Assembly (NCBI RefSeq): GCF_008831545.1
Contig: NZ_CP044523.1
Span: 1,612,001-1,676,000, forward strand
DNA length: 64,000 bases
Direction: 5' to 3'
From: Halorussus halophilus
Lineage (GTDB): Archaea; Halobacteriota; Halobacteria; Halobacteriales; Haladaptataceae
This document shows positions 34,695 through 42,847 of the stretch, one piece after another. Positions within the stretch are counted from its first letter, which is position 1, and the number at the start of each line of letters is the position of its first letter. The position numbers and the translations under genes were made by a program. The notes under the pieces are model-generated. The model was given only the letters and a program-made list of their open reading frames with translations. It was not told the origin of the DNA and searched no databases.

Positions 34695-36484
34695 AGTTGG
34701 TCCTCCGAGAGCGCGAACTTGCCGTTTGCACCGCCGCTGGCGACCATCGGGTAGACGTTTTCGGTGGGGTCGATGTGGAAGTCGATGACCGCCGGGCCGT
34801 CGTAGTTCAGTGCCTCCTCGACTGCGTCGGCGACTTCGTCGTAGTCGTCCACGCTGATGCCCAGCGCACCGAACGCCTCGGCGAGTTTGTCGAACTCGGG
34901 GCACCACTGGTAGTCGGCGGCCATCTGTCGGCCCTCGAAGAAGGCGTCCTGCCACTGGCGGACCATGCCGATGTACTCGTTGTTCAGCACCGCGACGGTG
35001 ATGTCCAGATTCTCCCGAACTGCCACGGACAGTTCCTGCATCGTCATCAGGAACGACCCGTCGCCGTCGAAGCAGACGACCTGCTGGTCGTCGTCAGCGG
35101 CGAGTCGCGCACCGATCGCGGCGGGAACGCCGTAGCCCATCGTGCCGAGTCCGTGCGAGGAGACCCACGTTCTCGGCTCCGTGTAGGTCCAGAACTGCGC
35201 GGCCCACATCTGGTGTTGGCCGACGCCGGTCGTGACGATGGTGTCGTCCTCGGTCGCTTCGTCGAAGGCTTCAACGACGAACTGCGGCTTGAGCGGTTCG
35301 TCGTCGGGCGTCTCGTAGGTCAGCGGGTACTCCTCCTGCCACGATTCACACTGCTGTGCCCACTCGCGCGTGTCCGGTGAGCGCGACATTTCGGCGTCCA
35401 CTTGTTCGATGGCCGTTCCAGCGTCCCCGACGACGGGGTAGTCCGCGTGGACGTTCTTCGAGATTTCGGCGGGGTCGATGTCTACGTGGACGACTTCGGC
35501 TTCCGGCGCGAAGGTATCGACGCCACCGGTCAGTCGGTCGTCGAAGCGCGTGCCGATGGCAATCAGGCAGTCGGTGTGCGTAATCGCCATGTTGGCGTAG
35601 CCAGTGCCGTGCATCCCGGCCCACGACAGACAGAGGTCGTGGTCCTCTGGGAACGACCCGATTGCGGGCATCGTCGTCGTGACCGGAATCCCGTGTTCGG
35701 TGGCGAAGTTTCGGGCCTCTTCGCAGGCCTCGCCCTTGACGACGCCGCCGCCGAACAGCAACAGCGGTTTCTCCGCGCGCTCGATTGCGCGGGCGGCAGA
35801 TTCGACTTGCTCCGAGTTCGGTTCCTCCCGCACGGAGTACGTCTCCGGCGTCTCTGCGGGACCCGGCTCTCTATCGGTCTCGTCCAGCGTGGTGTCCTTC
35901 GGGAGGTCCACCAGCGTCGGTCCGGGTCGGCCAGCGGCGGCCAGCGCGAACGCCTCGCCGACTGTGTCGCCGACCGTCTCGGCGTCGCCAGCGAAGTAGT
36001 TGTGCTTCGTAATCGGGGCGGTGACGCCCGTCGTGTCAGTCTCTTGGAACGCGTCGGAGCCGACCATCGCCGAGGGGACTTGTCCGGTCAGCGCGAGCAT
36101 GGCGTCCGAATCCATGTCGGCGTCCGCGATGCCGGTGACGAGGTTCGTCGCGCCGGGTCCCGAGGTAGCGAGACAGACGCCGGTTTCGCCGGAAACGACG
36201 CCGTAGGCGTCGGCGGCGTGGGCCGCGCCCTGCTCGTGGGCCATCGTGACGTGGCTGAGCGCGGAGTCGTACAGCGCGTCGTAGACGGGCATGATTGCGC
36301 CGCCTTGGACGCCGAACAGCGTCTTGGCTCCAGCCTGTTCGAGTGCCGTGACGACGGACTCTGCACCAGTTTCCGGCGTTGTTCGGTCTGCGGCTGTGGT
36401 CTCTTCTGCGGACTCGGCGGTCGGAGCCTCGGGCGAGTCGGCGTCGTCGGGGTCTGTGACCTCCGGCGGCGCGCGTTCGCTCAC
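34691..36484 (-). CDS. ilvB: Acetolactate synthase large subunit
   Basis: A 597-residue ThDP enzyme condensing pyruvate to acetolactate. The glutamate of the ThDP site is in MAHEQGAAHAADAYG, FAD and central domains follow, and the ThDP-binding motif is CFDGDGSFLMT through NNEYIGMVRQWQ. It has a disordered head of about 45 residues. The GTG start overlaps the stop of a 24-codon upstream reading frame (36481-36555). A long leader with a perfect hairpin precedes it. It is the first gene of the ilv-leu operon. Confidence 0.95.
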   Translation of the reverse strand: MSERAPPEVTDPDDADSPEAPTAESAEETTAADRTTPETGAESVVTALEQAGAKTLFGVQGGAIMPVYDALYDSALSHVTMAHEQGAAHAADAYGVVSGETGVCLATSGPGATNLVTGIADADMDSDAMLALTGQVPSAMVGSDAFQETDTTGVTAPITKHNYFAGDAETVGDTVGEAFALAAAGRPGPTLVDLPKDTTLDETDREPGPAETPETYSVREEPNSEQVESAARAIERAEKPLLLFGGGVVKGEACEEARNFATEHGIPVTTTMPAIGSFPEDHDLCLSWAGMHGTGYANMAITHTDCLIAIGTRFDDRLTGGVDTFAPEAEVVHVDIDPAEISKNVHADYPVVGDAGTAIEQVDAEMSRSPDTREWAQQCESWQEEYPLTYETPDDEPLKPQFVVEAFDEATEDDTIVTTGVGQHQMWAAQFWTYTEPRTWVSSHGLGTMGYGVPAAIGARLAADDDQQVVCFDGDGSFLMTMQELSVAVRENLDITVAVLNNEYIGMVRQWQDAFFEGRQMAADYQWCPEFDKLAEAFGALGISVDDYDEVADAVEEALNYDGPAVIDFHIDPTENVYPMVASGGANGKFALSEDQL

Positions 36485-36555
36485 GTCCGACTCACCTCCG
36501 AGTCTCGCTGGCGATACTGTCTCTCTGGTCGTGCGTGTGTCGATGTGGCGTTCAT
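36481..36555 (-). CDS. Possible 24-codon upstream ORF coupled to ilvB
   Basis: On the minus strand an ATG at 36555 opens a frame (MNATSTHARPERQYRQRDSE, then VSRT) whose TGA overlaps the GTG start of ilvB. The product is Arg-rich and lacks a run of branched-chain residues, so it is not a classic attenuation leader peptide. Coupling is plausible because other GTG starts here overlap stops in the same way, but translation is unproven. Confidence 0.3.
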   Translation of the reverse strand: MNATSTHARPERQYRQRDSEVSRT

Positions 36556-36938
36556 CGGTCGAGCGCGTCTCTCACTGCTGTTCGAAGTCGATGCGGCAAA
36601 CCGGCGGGTCGGAAAAGTAGTGTAGTAGGGGCTCAAGCCCCTACAATAATCTCGACGCGCTCGACAGCGACACCGCTCACGACGGATCGAAGTCGTCCAG
36701 CGGTGGTTCGCTGTCGCATCGTTACTGAAAGTGTACCGTCCCGCACGATTATAACGGTTACTCGAATGGCAACGCTTGCGATATATCGGAGTGTGGTGGC
36801 GTTCCACACGATTTTCGGCTCTAGTGTCTGTACGATTCGCGGCCCGGGTAATCGGGCCGGACGTAATCGGACCCTCCGTGATTGGAGACTGGCGACTCAC
36901 CTGCCGCTGTCGAGCCACTGCGAATCGAGAGGTAGTCA
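36485..36938. other. ilvB leader and leuA-ilvB gap
   Basis: This gap of 454 bases lies between the leuA stop and ilvB. For ilvB (minus strand), TATA-like sequences are gatatatc at 36780-36787 and ttataatc at about 36750-36757, implying a leader of roughly 230-270 bases. The leader contains the hairpin at 36625-36644 and the upstream ORF at 36481-36555. No other gene is visible. Confidence 0.5.
36625..36644. promoter_or_regulatory. Perfect hairpin in the ilvB leader
   Basis: gtaggggctcaagcccctac is a perfect 8-base stem with a 4-base loop. On the transcribed (minus) strand it is followed 8-12 bases later by acttttcc. Its position about 140 bases before the ilvB GTG suggests a regulatory or processing element. 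Confidence 0.5.
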
Positions 36939-38181
36939 TTACGCTTTGACCTCCGTCTCCGGTTCTCCGTCTGCGTCCTCGTGGGCGACCCCGACCTCTC
37001 GGGCGAACCGTTCGAGGTCGGCGGCCGTGACCCGGTTCTTCTCTGCACCGAAGTCCTTCACTCGGCGAGTGACCTCGCGTACTTCCGAATCAGTCGGGGC
37101 GAAGTCGCGCTCTTCGAGGCGCTTGCGGACCGAGTGGGTGCCGGTGTGTTTGCCCAGCACGAACTCACGTTCGGCACCGACCATCTCTGGGGTCATACAG
37201 CCCGGTTCGAAGGTGTCGCTGTTCTCGATGACACCCGCGGCGTGGATACCGCTCTCGTGGGCGAACGCGTTGTCGCCGACGACCGGCTTGTTCGCCGGGA
37301 CGGGCACGTCGCTGTACTCCTCGACTGCTTGGGCGAGGTCCGCGATGTACGTCGTGTCGATGTCGGTCTCGACGCCGTAAATCGACTCGACGGCCATGAC
37401 GACCTCTTCGTAGGCAGCGTTGCCCGCACGCTCGCCGATGCCGTTGACCGAGACCTGCGCTTGGTCGGCCCCGGCCTCGAACCCGGCGATGGCGTTCGCC
37501 GACGCCATGCCGAAGTCGTCGTGCGTGTGCACGTCGATTCGCGCGTCGGTGTGGTCTCGAACTGTGGCGACCAACTCGGCGAATCGGCTCGGCGTGGCGA
37601 CCCCGCAGGTGTCGGGGATGTTTATCCAATCGACGCCCGCCTCGGTGACGGCTTCGACCACCTCTATCAGGTAGTCGGTATCTGTTCTGGTGGCGTCCAT
37701 CGGTGAAAACATCGCTGTCGCGCCAGACTCGACGACGCGCTCGACGGCCTCGACGGAGCGTTCGACGACTTCCTCGCGCGTGGCGTGCATCGAATCTTCG
37801 ATTTGCACGTCGCTCGTGGAGGCGAACGTGTGGACCATCTCGACGCCGGAGTCGATGGCTGCTTCGACGTCCTTCTCTACGACGCGTGCCAGTCCACAAG
37901 TCGTCGTGGACGTACTCGCGGCGACATCGCTGACGGCTTCGAACTCGGCGTCCGAATTGACCGGGAACCCAGCCTCTATGACGTGGGTGCCCATCTCGTC
38001 TAGCGTCGCCGCGATGGCGCGCTTCTCGTCGTATGAGAAGGAAGTGCGCGGTGCTTGCTCGCCGTCGCGCAGGGTCGTGTCGAAGACCCGCGCGGACTCG
38101 AACTCAGTAGTAGTTGCGAGCGTTCCCTGGAAGAACTCGACCCGCCCGACTGGTATCGGACGAGGATGTGTCGTGAGACAT
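36939..38181 (-). CDS. leuA: 2-isopropylmalate synthase, apparent frameshift near the start
   Basis: The main frame encodes a full LeuA-type TIM barrel and communication domain: FDTTLRDGEQAPRTSF, HTHDDFGMASANAIAGF and NKPVVGDNAFAHESGIHAAG. That frame is open upstream to RVEFFQGTLATTTEF but has no ATG, GTG or TTG before the internal Met at 37994, which would lose the catalytic DTTLRDGE segment. A good start, ATG at 38181 with a TATA box 27-34 bases before it, opens the other frame (MSHDTSSSDTSRAGR). The total of 1243 bases is one more than a multiple of three. One extra base in gggcggg (about 38139-38147) explains this. It catalyses the first leucine-specific step. Confidence 0.85.
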
Positions 38182-38207
38182 CGTGTCTCCTTCTGGGCGC
38201 GAACTCC

Positions 38208-38215
38208 TATTTAAG
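38208..38215 (-). promoter_or_regulatory. Probable TATA box of leuA
   Basis: On the minus strand cttaaata lies 27-34 bases before the ATG at 38181, the standard distance for a leaderless transcript. It supports that ATG as the true leuA start in spite of the frameshift. Confidence 0.55.
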
Positions 38216-38310
38216 CGTTTTGCTGAGACAGATTCCGCCAACGGTCGGAGTTTGACGAAGATTCGTGGAGGTTCGAAAAACCGCACGACTACAACGGCCT
38301 GAAATCGATT

Positions 38311-38328
38311 GGACGTGATAATACGTCC
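38311..38328. promoter_or_regulatory. Palindrome upstream of leuA
   Basis: ggacgt-gataat-acgtcc is a perfect 6-base inverted repeat with a 6-base AT-rich centre, about 130 bases upstream of leuA. It could be an operator for leuA or for the divergent gene; no regulator can be named. Confidence 0.4.
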
Positions 38329-38406
38329 TTATACAATTGGTACGGTCGTGGCCTGAAGGGTGACGAGGACGATGTTTTTTAATTGCTAATGGCGGGGGAA
38401 ATCTGT

Positions 38407-38608
38407 GGCGCGCGCTGGCGTCTTCGTGAACGGAGTGAACGAAGGCTCGTCAGAGCAAACTCTGACGGCGTGACCCTGTGTCACGCCGAACCCGTGCGAG
38501 GGGTAAGTAACGGAACGCGGGAAACGCGACCCAAGTGGTCGCGTCTCCCGTAACTGAGTAACGCAATCGGGTGGGGAGGGCTGTGGCTGGTGCGGTTGCT
38601 GTGCGGTC
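38407..38608 (+). repeat. Structured intergenic repeat, 5' module, copy B
   Basis: It shares ggcgcgcgctggcg, tcacgcc, aatcggg-tggggagggctgtgg and gctgtgcggtc with copy A in the same order. The interior holds three consecutive stem-loops: gtcagag/ctctgac (38449-38466), ggcgtga/tcacgcc (38467-38487) and gggaaacgcgacc/ggtcgcgtctccc (38519-38549, one mismatch). The series suggests selection for structure in DNA or RNA. Confidence 0.65.
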
Positions 38609-38832
38609 TCTCATCGGTTTCGGGAGTAGCTAGCTCCACTGCTATCTCTGCTACTAATGTGTGACCGCTAGCAGAACCATCGTTTCCTCGTAGAAAGTTC
38701 CTCGTCGGTTGTTCGCTCGGCTTTCGCTAGTTGAAGTCCAATCGATTCTCGCGTTCCCAAATCCTCCCTCATCTCCCCCAACCCACCCCGGTGGCACAGT
38801 AATAAGTGCAGCGAGAGCGTACAAACTGTGGC

Positions 38833-39285
38833 ATGAGCAATCAAGAAGTCACCGACCTCCTGAAGAAGGCGTACGCCGACGAAATCGAGACAGTGATGAA
38901 CTACCTGACCAACTCCATCGTCCTCGACGGCGTGAGCGCCGAAGAGGTCAAGGAAAGCCTCGAAGCCGACATCCAAGAGGAGTTGGGCCACGCGGAGATG
39001 ATCGGCAACCGCCTCAAGCAACTGGACGAGCGCCCGCCCGCGTCCTACGACTTCGAGGCGCAGCAGGAAAGTCTCCAACCGCCGGAGGACAGCACGGACG
39101 TACTGTCGGTCATCGAGGGCGTCCTGGAAGCGGAAGAGGATGCGATTCAGACCTACCGACAGCTCATCGACGCCGCGGACGGCGACGACCCGGTCACCGA
39201 AGACCTCGCGGTCACGATTCTGACCGACGAAGAAGCACACCGCACGGAGTTCCGCGGGTTCAAGCGTGAGTACGAAAACGACTAA
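38833..39285 (+). CDS. Ferritin-like domain protein
   Basis: A 150-residue four-helix bundle of the ferritin-like superfamily. Helix 1 has LKKAYADEIETVMNYL, helix 2 has EELGHAEMIGNRLKQLDE, helix 3 has EGVLEAEEDAIQTYRQLI and helix 4 has ILTDEEAHRTEFRGF. These supply the ExxH-type iron ligands of bacterioferritin and rubrerythrin relatives. No rubredoxin part is present. The ATG at 38833 is used. Likely role: iron handling or oxidative stress, by family. Confidence 0.85.
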   Translation: MSNQEVTDLLKKAYADEIETVMNYLTNSIVLDGVSAEEVKESLEADIQEELGHAEMIGNRLKQLDERPPASYDFEAQQESLQPPEDSTDVLSVIEGVLEAEEDAIQTYRQLIDAADGDDPVTEDLAVTILTDEEAHRTEFRGFKREYEND

Positions 39286-39311
39286 TTCACGCTGAACCGC
39301 CGCTACTTCTC

Positions 39312-39334
39312 TAAATTTTTAATACAAAAATTTA
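39312..39334. promoter_or_regulatory. AT-rich inverted repeat in the promoter of the first CHAT cassette
   Basis: taaattttt (39312-39320) and aaaaattta (39326-39334) form a perfect 9-base inverted repeat with a 5-base centre, 30-52 bases before the ATG at 39364. It overlaps the expected BRE/TATA region and stands out in the GC-rich genome. It may be an operator or simply the TATA region. Confidence 0.45.
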
Positions 39335-39363
39335 TCATCATTCACCCTGTCGTATGGTACGAT

Positions 39364-40062
39364 ATGGCATTACAGCGGGCGAAATTTCGCGGGGAGGACT
39401 CCCCCGACCGGTTCCGAGAGGTCCTACACCGTCTCAAGCGAGACGGCTGTAACCTCCTCGTGACGGGTGAAGTATCCCAGAGCGTGACCGCACGGGCCAC
39501 TCGGACGCTTCTCGGCGCGGCCAACGTGGACCGGAAGCGGGTCCTCACGCTCGCGGACGGCGACCAATCCGTCCACGACCGACTCCCAAAGGGTGTCGCT
39601 CCGGACGCGTCGAGCGTGTGGGTCATCGGCCAGCAGGCAGACCACCGAGCGGTCCCGTCTCCCGTCGATGAACCGGCAGACGGCGACGAACCGACGCCCG
39701 ACGAATATCGAACTCATCTCGCGGGCCTCCGCGAAGAAATCCTCTCGGCTATCGAGTACTTCGAGAAGGATGGACTCGACCCCGCCGAACTTCGACTGTC
39801 TGTCGATTCGCTCGACTACTTGGGACACGACCACGACGAGGCGAGTCTCGCGGAGTTCGTTCGGAGCGTTTCCGAGGAAGTGCGCGACGTGCGCGGGATG
39901 GCCCACTACCACCTCCGCCACCCGGACGACTCGGAGTTAGTCGAACGGCTGACGCCGGTAGTCGAGGCGCGCATCGAACTCCGGAAGCGCGAGGGCCTGC
40001 CGGCAGAGCAACGATGGCACGTCCCGGAGTACGGACAGGCGACCGAGTGGGTACAGCTATGA
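39364..40062 (+). CDS. Conserved haloarchaeal protein (DUF7504-like) next to CHAT gene
   Basis: A 232-residue protein. The opening FREVLHRLKRDGCNLLVTG followed by VTARATRTLLGAANVDRKRV is a haloarchaeal family I believe is DUF7504. The C-terminal half is helical (REEILSAIEYFEKDGLDPAE, YLGHDHDEASLAEFVRSV). It resembles a degenerate P-loop or RecA-like fold without an intact Walker motif, which is only an impression. It ends 7 bases before the first CHAT gene, so the two are co-transcribed. Confidence 0.7.
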   Translation: MALQRAKFRGEDSPDRFREVLHRLKRDGCNLLVTGEVSQSVTARATRTLLGAANVDRKRVLTLADGDQSVHDRLPKGVAPDASSVWVIGQQADHRAVPSPVDEPADGDEPTPDEYRTHLAGLREEILSAIEYFEKDGLDPAELRLSVDSLDYLGHDHDEASLAEFVRSVSEEVRDVRGMAHYHLRHPDDSELVERLTPVVEARIELRKREGLPAEQRWHVPEYGQATEWVQL

Positions 40063-40069
40063 ACTGACC

Positions 40070-42187
40070 ATGGAACCTGAGTTCGCGCCACACCCCGACC
40101 GAACCGGCCTACAGATAGCCGACCCCATCGAGAACGCCCGCTTCGCGCTGTTCACGCCCGACGCCGTCGAACCGTCACAGACGGCGACCGAGGAGTTCTA
40201 CTTCCCAGTCGATTCCGCGGTGAGCGTTCGGACCCCGGAGATAGAGATTCCGAAGTTGGCGAACGTCTTCGTCCGCACGCGGGACGGCGACCTCGTGGCC
40301 GACAACGCCGACCACTTCGACCGGTCGTTCGAGTCGGGGTCGTACGTGTTGGAACTGACCACTGCACCGATGAAGTTGTACCTCGCCGTAGAGAGCGGGT
40401 TCGACCTCCGACACGCTGAGACTGCGGTCACTATCGCCTTCGACGCCGAGACCGAGGTTCGAATCGGCGCGCGGTCGTTCCACGACAAGCCAGCGGCGAC
40501 TATCACCACGACACCGGACCCGGAAGGAGCGATGAAAGCCATCTCCTATCTCGGGTCCGCGCTGAAGACGACGAGTCCCGAACGGAGTTTCCCGACACTT
40601 CGCGGCCATCCACCGCTGATAGAAGTCGGTGAGGAGTTTTCGGTCCCCGACGGATTAGAACGCCCCGAGACGGGCGTCCGAATCGAGGTTCCGGCGGCGT
40701 ACGAGTACGTCTATCCGGCGAGTTCGCTTGCGTACTATCTCGGTGCGGAGGTGGTTCCGGGAGAAGAACCACGACTACTCGCCGGTGATGACTTCACGTA
40801 CCTGCTCGACGGACCGCTCGGATACGAGCAGACGATTGGCCGCGTCCTCAAGCAGACGTTCTTCTTCGACTGTCTCACGCGGACCGAGGGCTACTACGAA
40901 GTCGAGTTGCACGAGCGACACGCGGTCGAATCGCTCGTTGACCTCGACTTCGCGGCACTCTACGACGTTCCGCTCGCCGAGCGACTCGAAGCGTACCTCT
41001 CGGTCCCGTTCGAGACCATCGAAGAACACGTTCCGGACTGGAACCTGACGACGGACGTGGTCCCGACCGCAGAGAACGCCGAAGTGCTTCCGTTCGTCGC
41101 GTCGGACCTCGCGCTCGTTCGGTGTCCGTCCGGCCTGACCGCGGGCGAAGTGTCGCCGACGCCGGAACCCATAGACGAGTTCTTCCGGTCCGCCGAGGAC
41201 GAGTCCTCCCGGTCGCCAGACGACGAGGAGTTCACCCGGAGCGTCGCCGAAGGGAGCGAGACCGCCACGCCATCGGAAGACGTCTTCAACCCGAACCCCG
41301 CCGAGACGGTCGAACACGCGTGGGTCGGCGACGGCATCCCGATAGGTGCGAACAAGACGAGCGTCGAGTCCTATCGGCGACGCGTCGAGCGCACGGTGCC
41401 GGAGAAGTCGAACATCGAGATTCACGTCGTCTGCAACGACGAGCGCATGAAAGCCGAAGGTATCGTCGAGGAGTTCTACGGCATGCGGGAACTGCTCAAG
41501 TTCGACGTGTGCATCCACTACGACCTGACGACGGCAGCACTCGCGGATTTGCTGGCAACGGAAGCGGACTTCCTGCACTACATTGGCCACGCAGAAGCGG
41601 CCGGACTCCGCTGTCCGGACGGCCACCTCGACGTGCGAACTGTCGAGGACGTGAACGTCAAGGCGTTCCTGCTGAACGCCTGTAGCTCCTACGAGCAGGG
41701 CCAGGCGTTAGTCGAAGCCGGGAGTTACGGCGGCGTCGTGACGCTCTCGGAAGTCGCCAACAGCGTTGCGACCGAGACTGGCCAGACGCTCGGACGACTG
41801 TTGAACTGTGGGTTCTCGCTCAGGTCCGCCTTGTCGATTGTGAAAGACGACGTTGCGGCGGCGTATCAGTACGTGGCGGTGGGCGACGGCGGATTGACAC
41901 TGTGTCAGAGTGAGAGTGGAACTCCTCTATACGCGGAACTGACGAGGTTGAGTGCAGAACGTTTCAGAATGACGCTCAAATCGTATCCTACCCGGAAGTT
42001 TCGGCTAGGGGCGACAAATTCTGTAAACGTCTCGGATTCTGCTAGTTGCTATCTTAGCTCTGGTGTTCTCGACACATTCAAATTAACCCGAGAGGACCTC
42101 AAATCGTTCTTGGGTCTCGAACTGATACCGGTCGAGACCGAGGAGGGTCTCTACTGGAGTGACCAGTTACCTGTATCAGCGATCTGA
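40070..42187 (+). CDS. CHAT-domain (caspase-like) protein, copy 1
   Basis: A 705-residue protein. The N-terminal two thirds hold beta-rich sequence (YFPVDSAVSV, TAPMKLYLAVESG, KTTSPERSFPTLRGHPP) with no domain I can name, then a disordered acidic stretch at about 365-430. The C-terminal region is a CHAT caspase-like domain: FLHYIGHAEA with His503 and His507, and FLLNACSSYEQGQALVEAG with Cys538. The His/Cys pair expected for a cysteine protease is intact. It is in an operon with the DUF7504-like gene, and a 44-codon gene converges on its end with a 1-base gap. The paralogue is at 44393. Its substrate is unknown; a cell-death, defence or stress role is a hypothesis. Confidence 0.8.
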   Translation: MEPEFAPHPDRTGLQIADPIENARFALFTPDAVEPSQTATEEFYFPVDSAVSVRTPEIEIPKLANVFVRTRDGDLVADNADHFDRSFESGSYVLELTTAPMKLYLAVESGFDLRHAETAVTIAFDAETEVRIGARSFHDKPAATITTTPDPEGAMKAISYLGSALKTTSPERSFPTLRGHPPLIEVGEEFSVPDGLERPETGVRIEVPAAYEYVYPASSLAYYLGAEVVPGEEPRLLAGDDFTYLLDGPLGYEQTIGRVLKQTFFFDCLTRTEGYYEVELHERHAVESLVDLDFAALYDVPLAERLEAYLSVPFETIEEHVPDWNLTTDVVPTAENAEVLPFVASDLALVRCPSGLTAGEVSPTPEPIDEFFRSAEDESSRSPDDEEFTRSVAEGSETATPSEDVFNPNPAETVEHAWVGDGIPIGANKTSVESYRRRVERTVPEKSNIEIHVVCNDERMKAEGIVEEFYGMRELLKFDVCIHYDLTTAALADLLATEADFLHYIGHAEAAGLRCPDGHLDVRTVEDVNVKAFLLNACSSYEQGQALVEAGSYGGVVTLSEVANSVATETGQTLGRLLNCGFSLRSALSIVKDDVAAAYQYVAVGDGGLTLCQSESGTPLYAELTRLSAERFRMTLKSYPTRKFRLGATNSVNVSDSASCYLSSGVLDTFKLTREDLKSFLGLELIPVETEEGLYWSDQLPVSAI

Positions 42188-42188
42188 T

Positions 42189-42323
42189 TTATGGGCCAGC
42201 ATGTGCCGATGCCCCGTTCGCCGCCACGTTCCCTGCTTCCATCAACAGCAAGCAGGCCGAGAACAGGACGCCCATCGCTTTCGGATTCTCACGCAGGTAC
42301 TCCGCAATCATGTTCTGGTTCAT
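42189..42323 (-). CDS. 44-residue hydrophobic micropeptide downstream of CHAT copy 1 (DUF7503-like)
   Basis: Read directly on the minus strand: ATG at 42323, TAA ending at 42189, with one base between its stop and the CHAT stop. The peptide has a polar start containing YLRENPKAMGVLF, a hydrophobic core (LFSACLLLMEAGNVA) and a short His-containing end HAGP. A TATA-like segment (attaaatt on the minus strand, about 42353-42360) lies about 30 bases upstream, indicating a leaderless transcript. It is clearly paralogous to the peptide at 46473, which has the same length and motif, so it is a real gene. Confidence 0.8.
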   Translation of the reverse strand: MNQNMIAEYLRENPKAMGVLFSACLLLMEAGNVAANGASAHAGP

Positions 42324-42482
42324 GGTAACGATAGACAGTACACGGTCGTGACAATTTAATCTATCTAATTCGTTTCAATATAAACATTATTAATGTAGCG
42401 GCGTGAAAGCAATTCAAGTATTGCGAGAATAACATCTTTTTGCAGACAAGGATTTTTGTCCAGGGAGTGTGAGCGACCCGAT

Positions 42483-42788
42483 ATGGGAAGCTTCGACCTC
42501 GACCTTCAGACGGTCGAGAAGGAGATAGATCGGGACGAGGAGGGCACTGAGGCGACCAACCGGCGCATTGCGCTCGGCGTCCTCGATGGAACGACCGACC
42601 ACCGAGAGTGGTTCGACATCGTGGAGAGCGGCGACGTACTGGTCCTCGCGATTCAGGGCGACCTCCCAGAACTCGCGGGCGAACTCGCACCGATGGTCAA
42701 AGAACGCGGCGGCAACGTCGTCCACTTCCGAGACTTCCTCATCGTCTCGCCAGCGGACGTGAGCATCGACACGGAGCGACTGAAGTAG
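42483..42788 (+). CDS. Conserved haloarchaeal protein (DUF5779-like)
   Basis: A 101-residue protein (MGSFDLDLQTVEKEI, RRIALGVLDGTTDHREWFD, VLVLAIQGDLPELAGELAP). I believe this is DUF5779, widespread in haloarchaea and of unknown function. The ATG at 42483 is chosen since homology begins there. It is divergent from the micropeptide gene. Confidence 0.78.
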   Translation: MGSFDLDLQTVEKEIDRDEEGTEATNRRIALGVLDGTTDHREWFDIVESGDVLVLAIQGDLPELAGELAPMVKERGGNVVHFRDFLIVSPADVSIDTERLK

Positions 42789-42847
42789 TCCCGAGGTTAT
42801 CGTACAGGCCGGGACGAGTTACTCGTGGCTGCGTCCGGTCAGCACTC

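Larger units (their letters stand above)
38182..38832. other. Intergenic region with palindrome and structured repeat copy B
   Basis: This divergent gap of 650 bases lies between leuA and the ferritin-like gene. It holds the leuA TATA box, a palindrome at 38311-38328, repeat copy B at 38407-38608, and a probable promoter (aataagtg at about 38801-38808) for the ferritin-like gene. No protein-coding gene is convincing. Confidence 0.6.

Noticed and set aside
35402-36625. Long plus-strand ORF of 407 codons opposite ilvB
   Set aside because: Pure shadow of ilvB; no motif in its translation.
36939-38181. Programmed frameshift in leuA
   Set aside because: No slippery heptamer or stimulatory structure was recognised, and the first frame has no alternative functional product; an indel is simpler.
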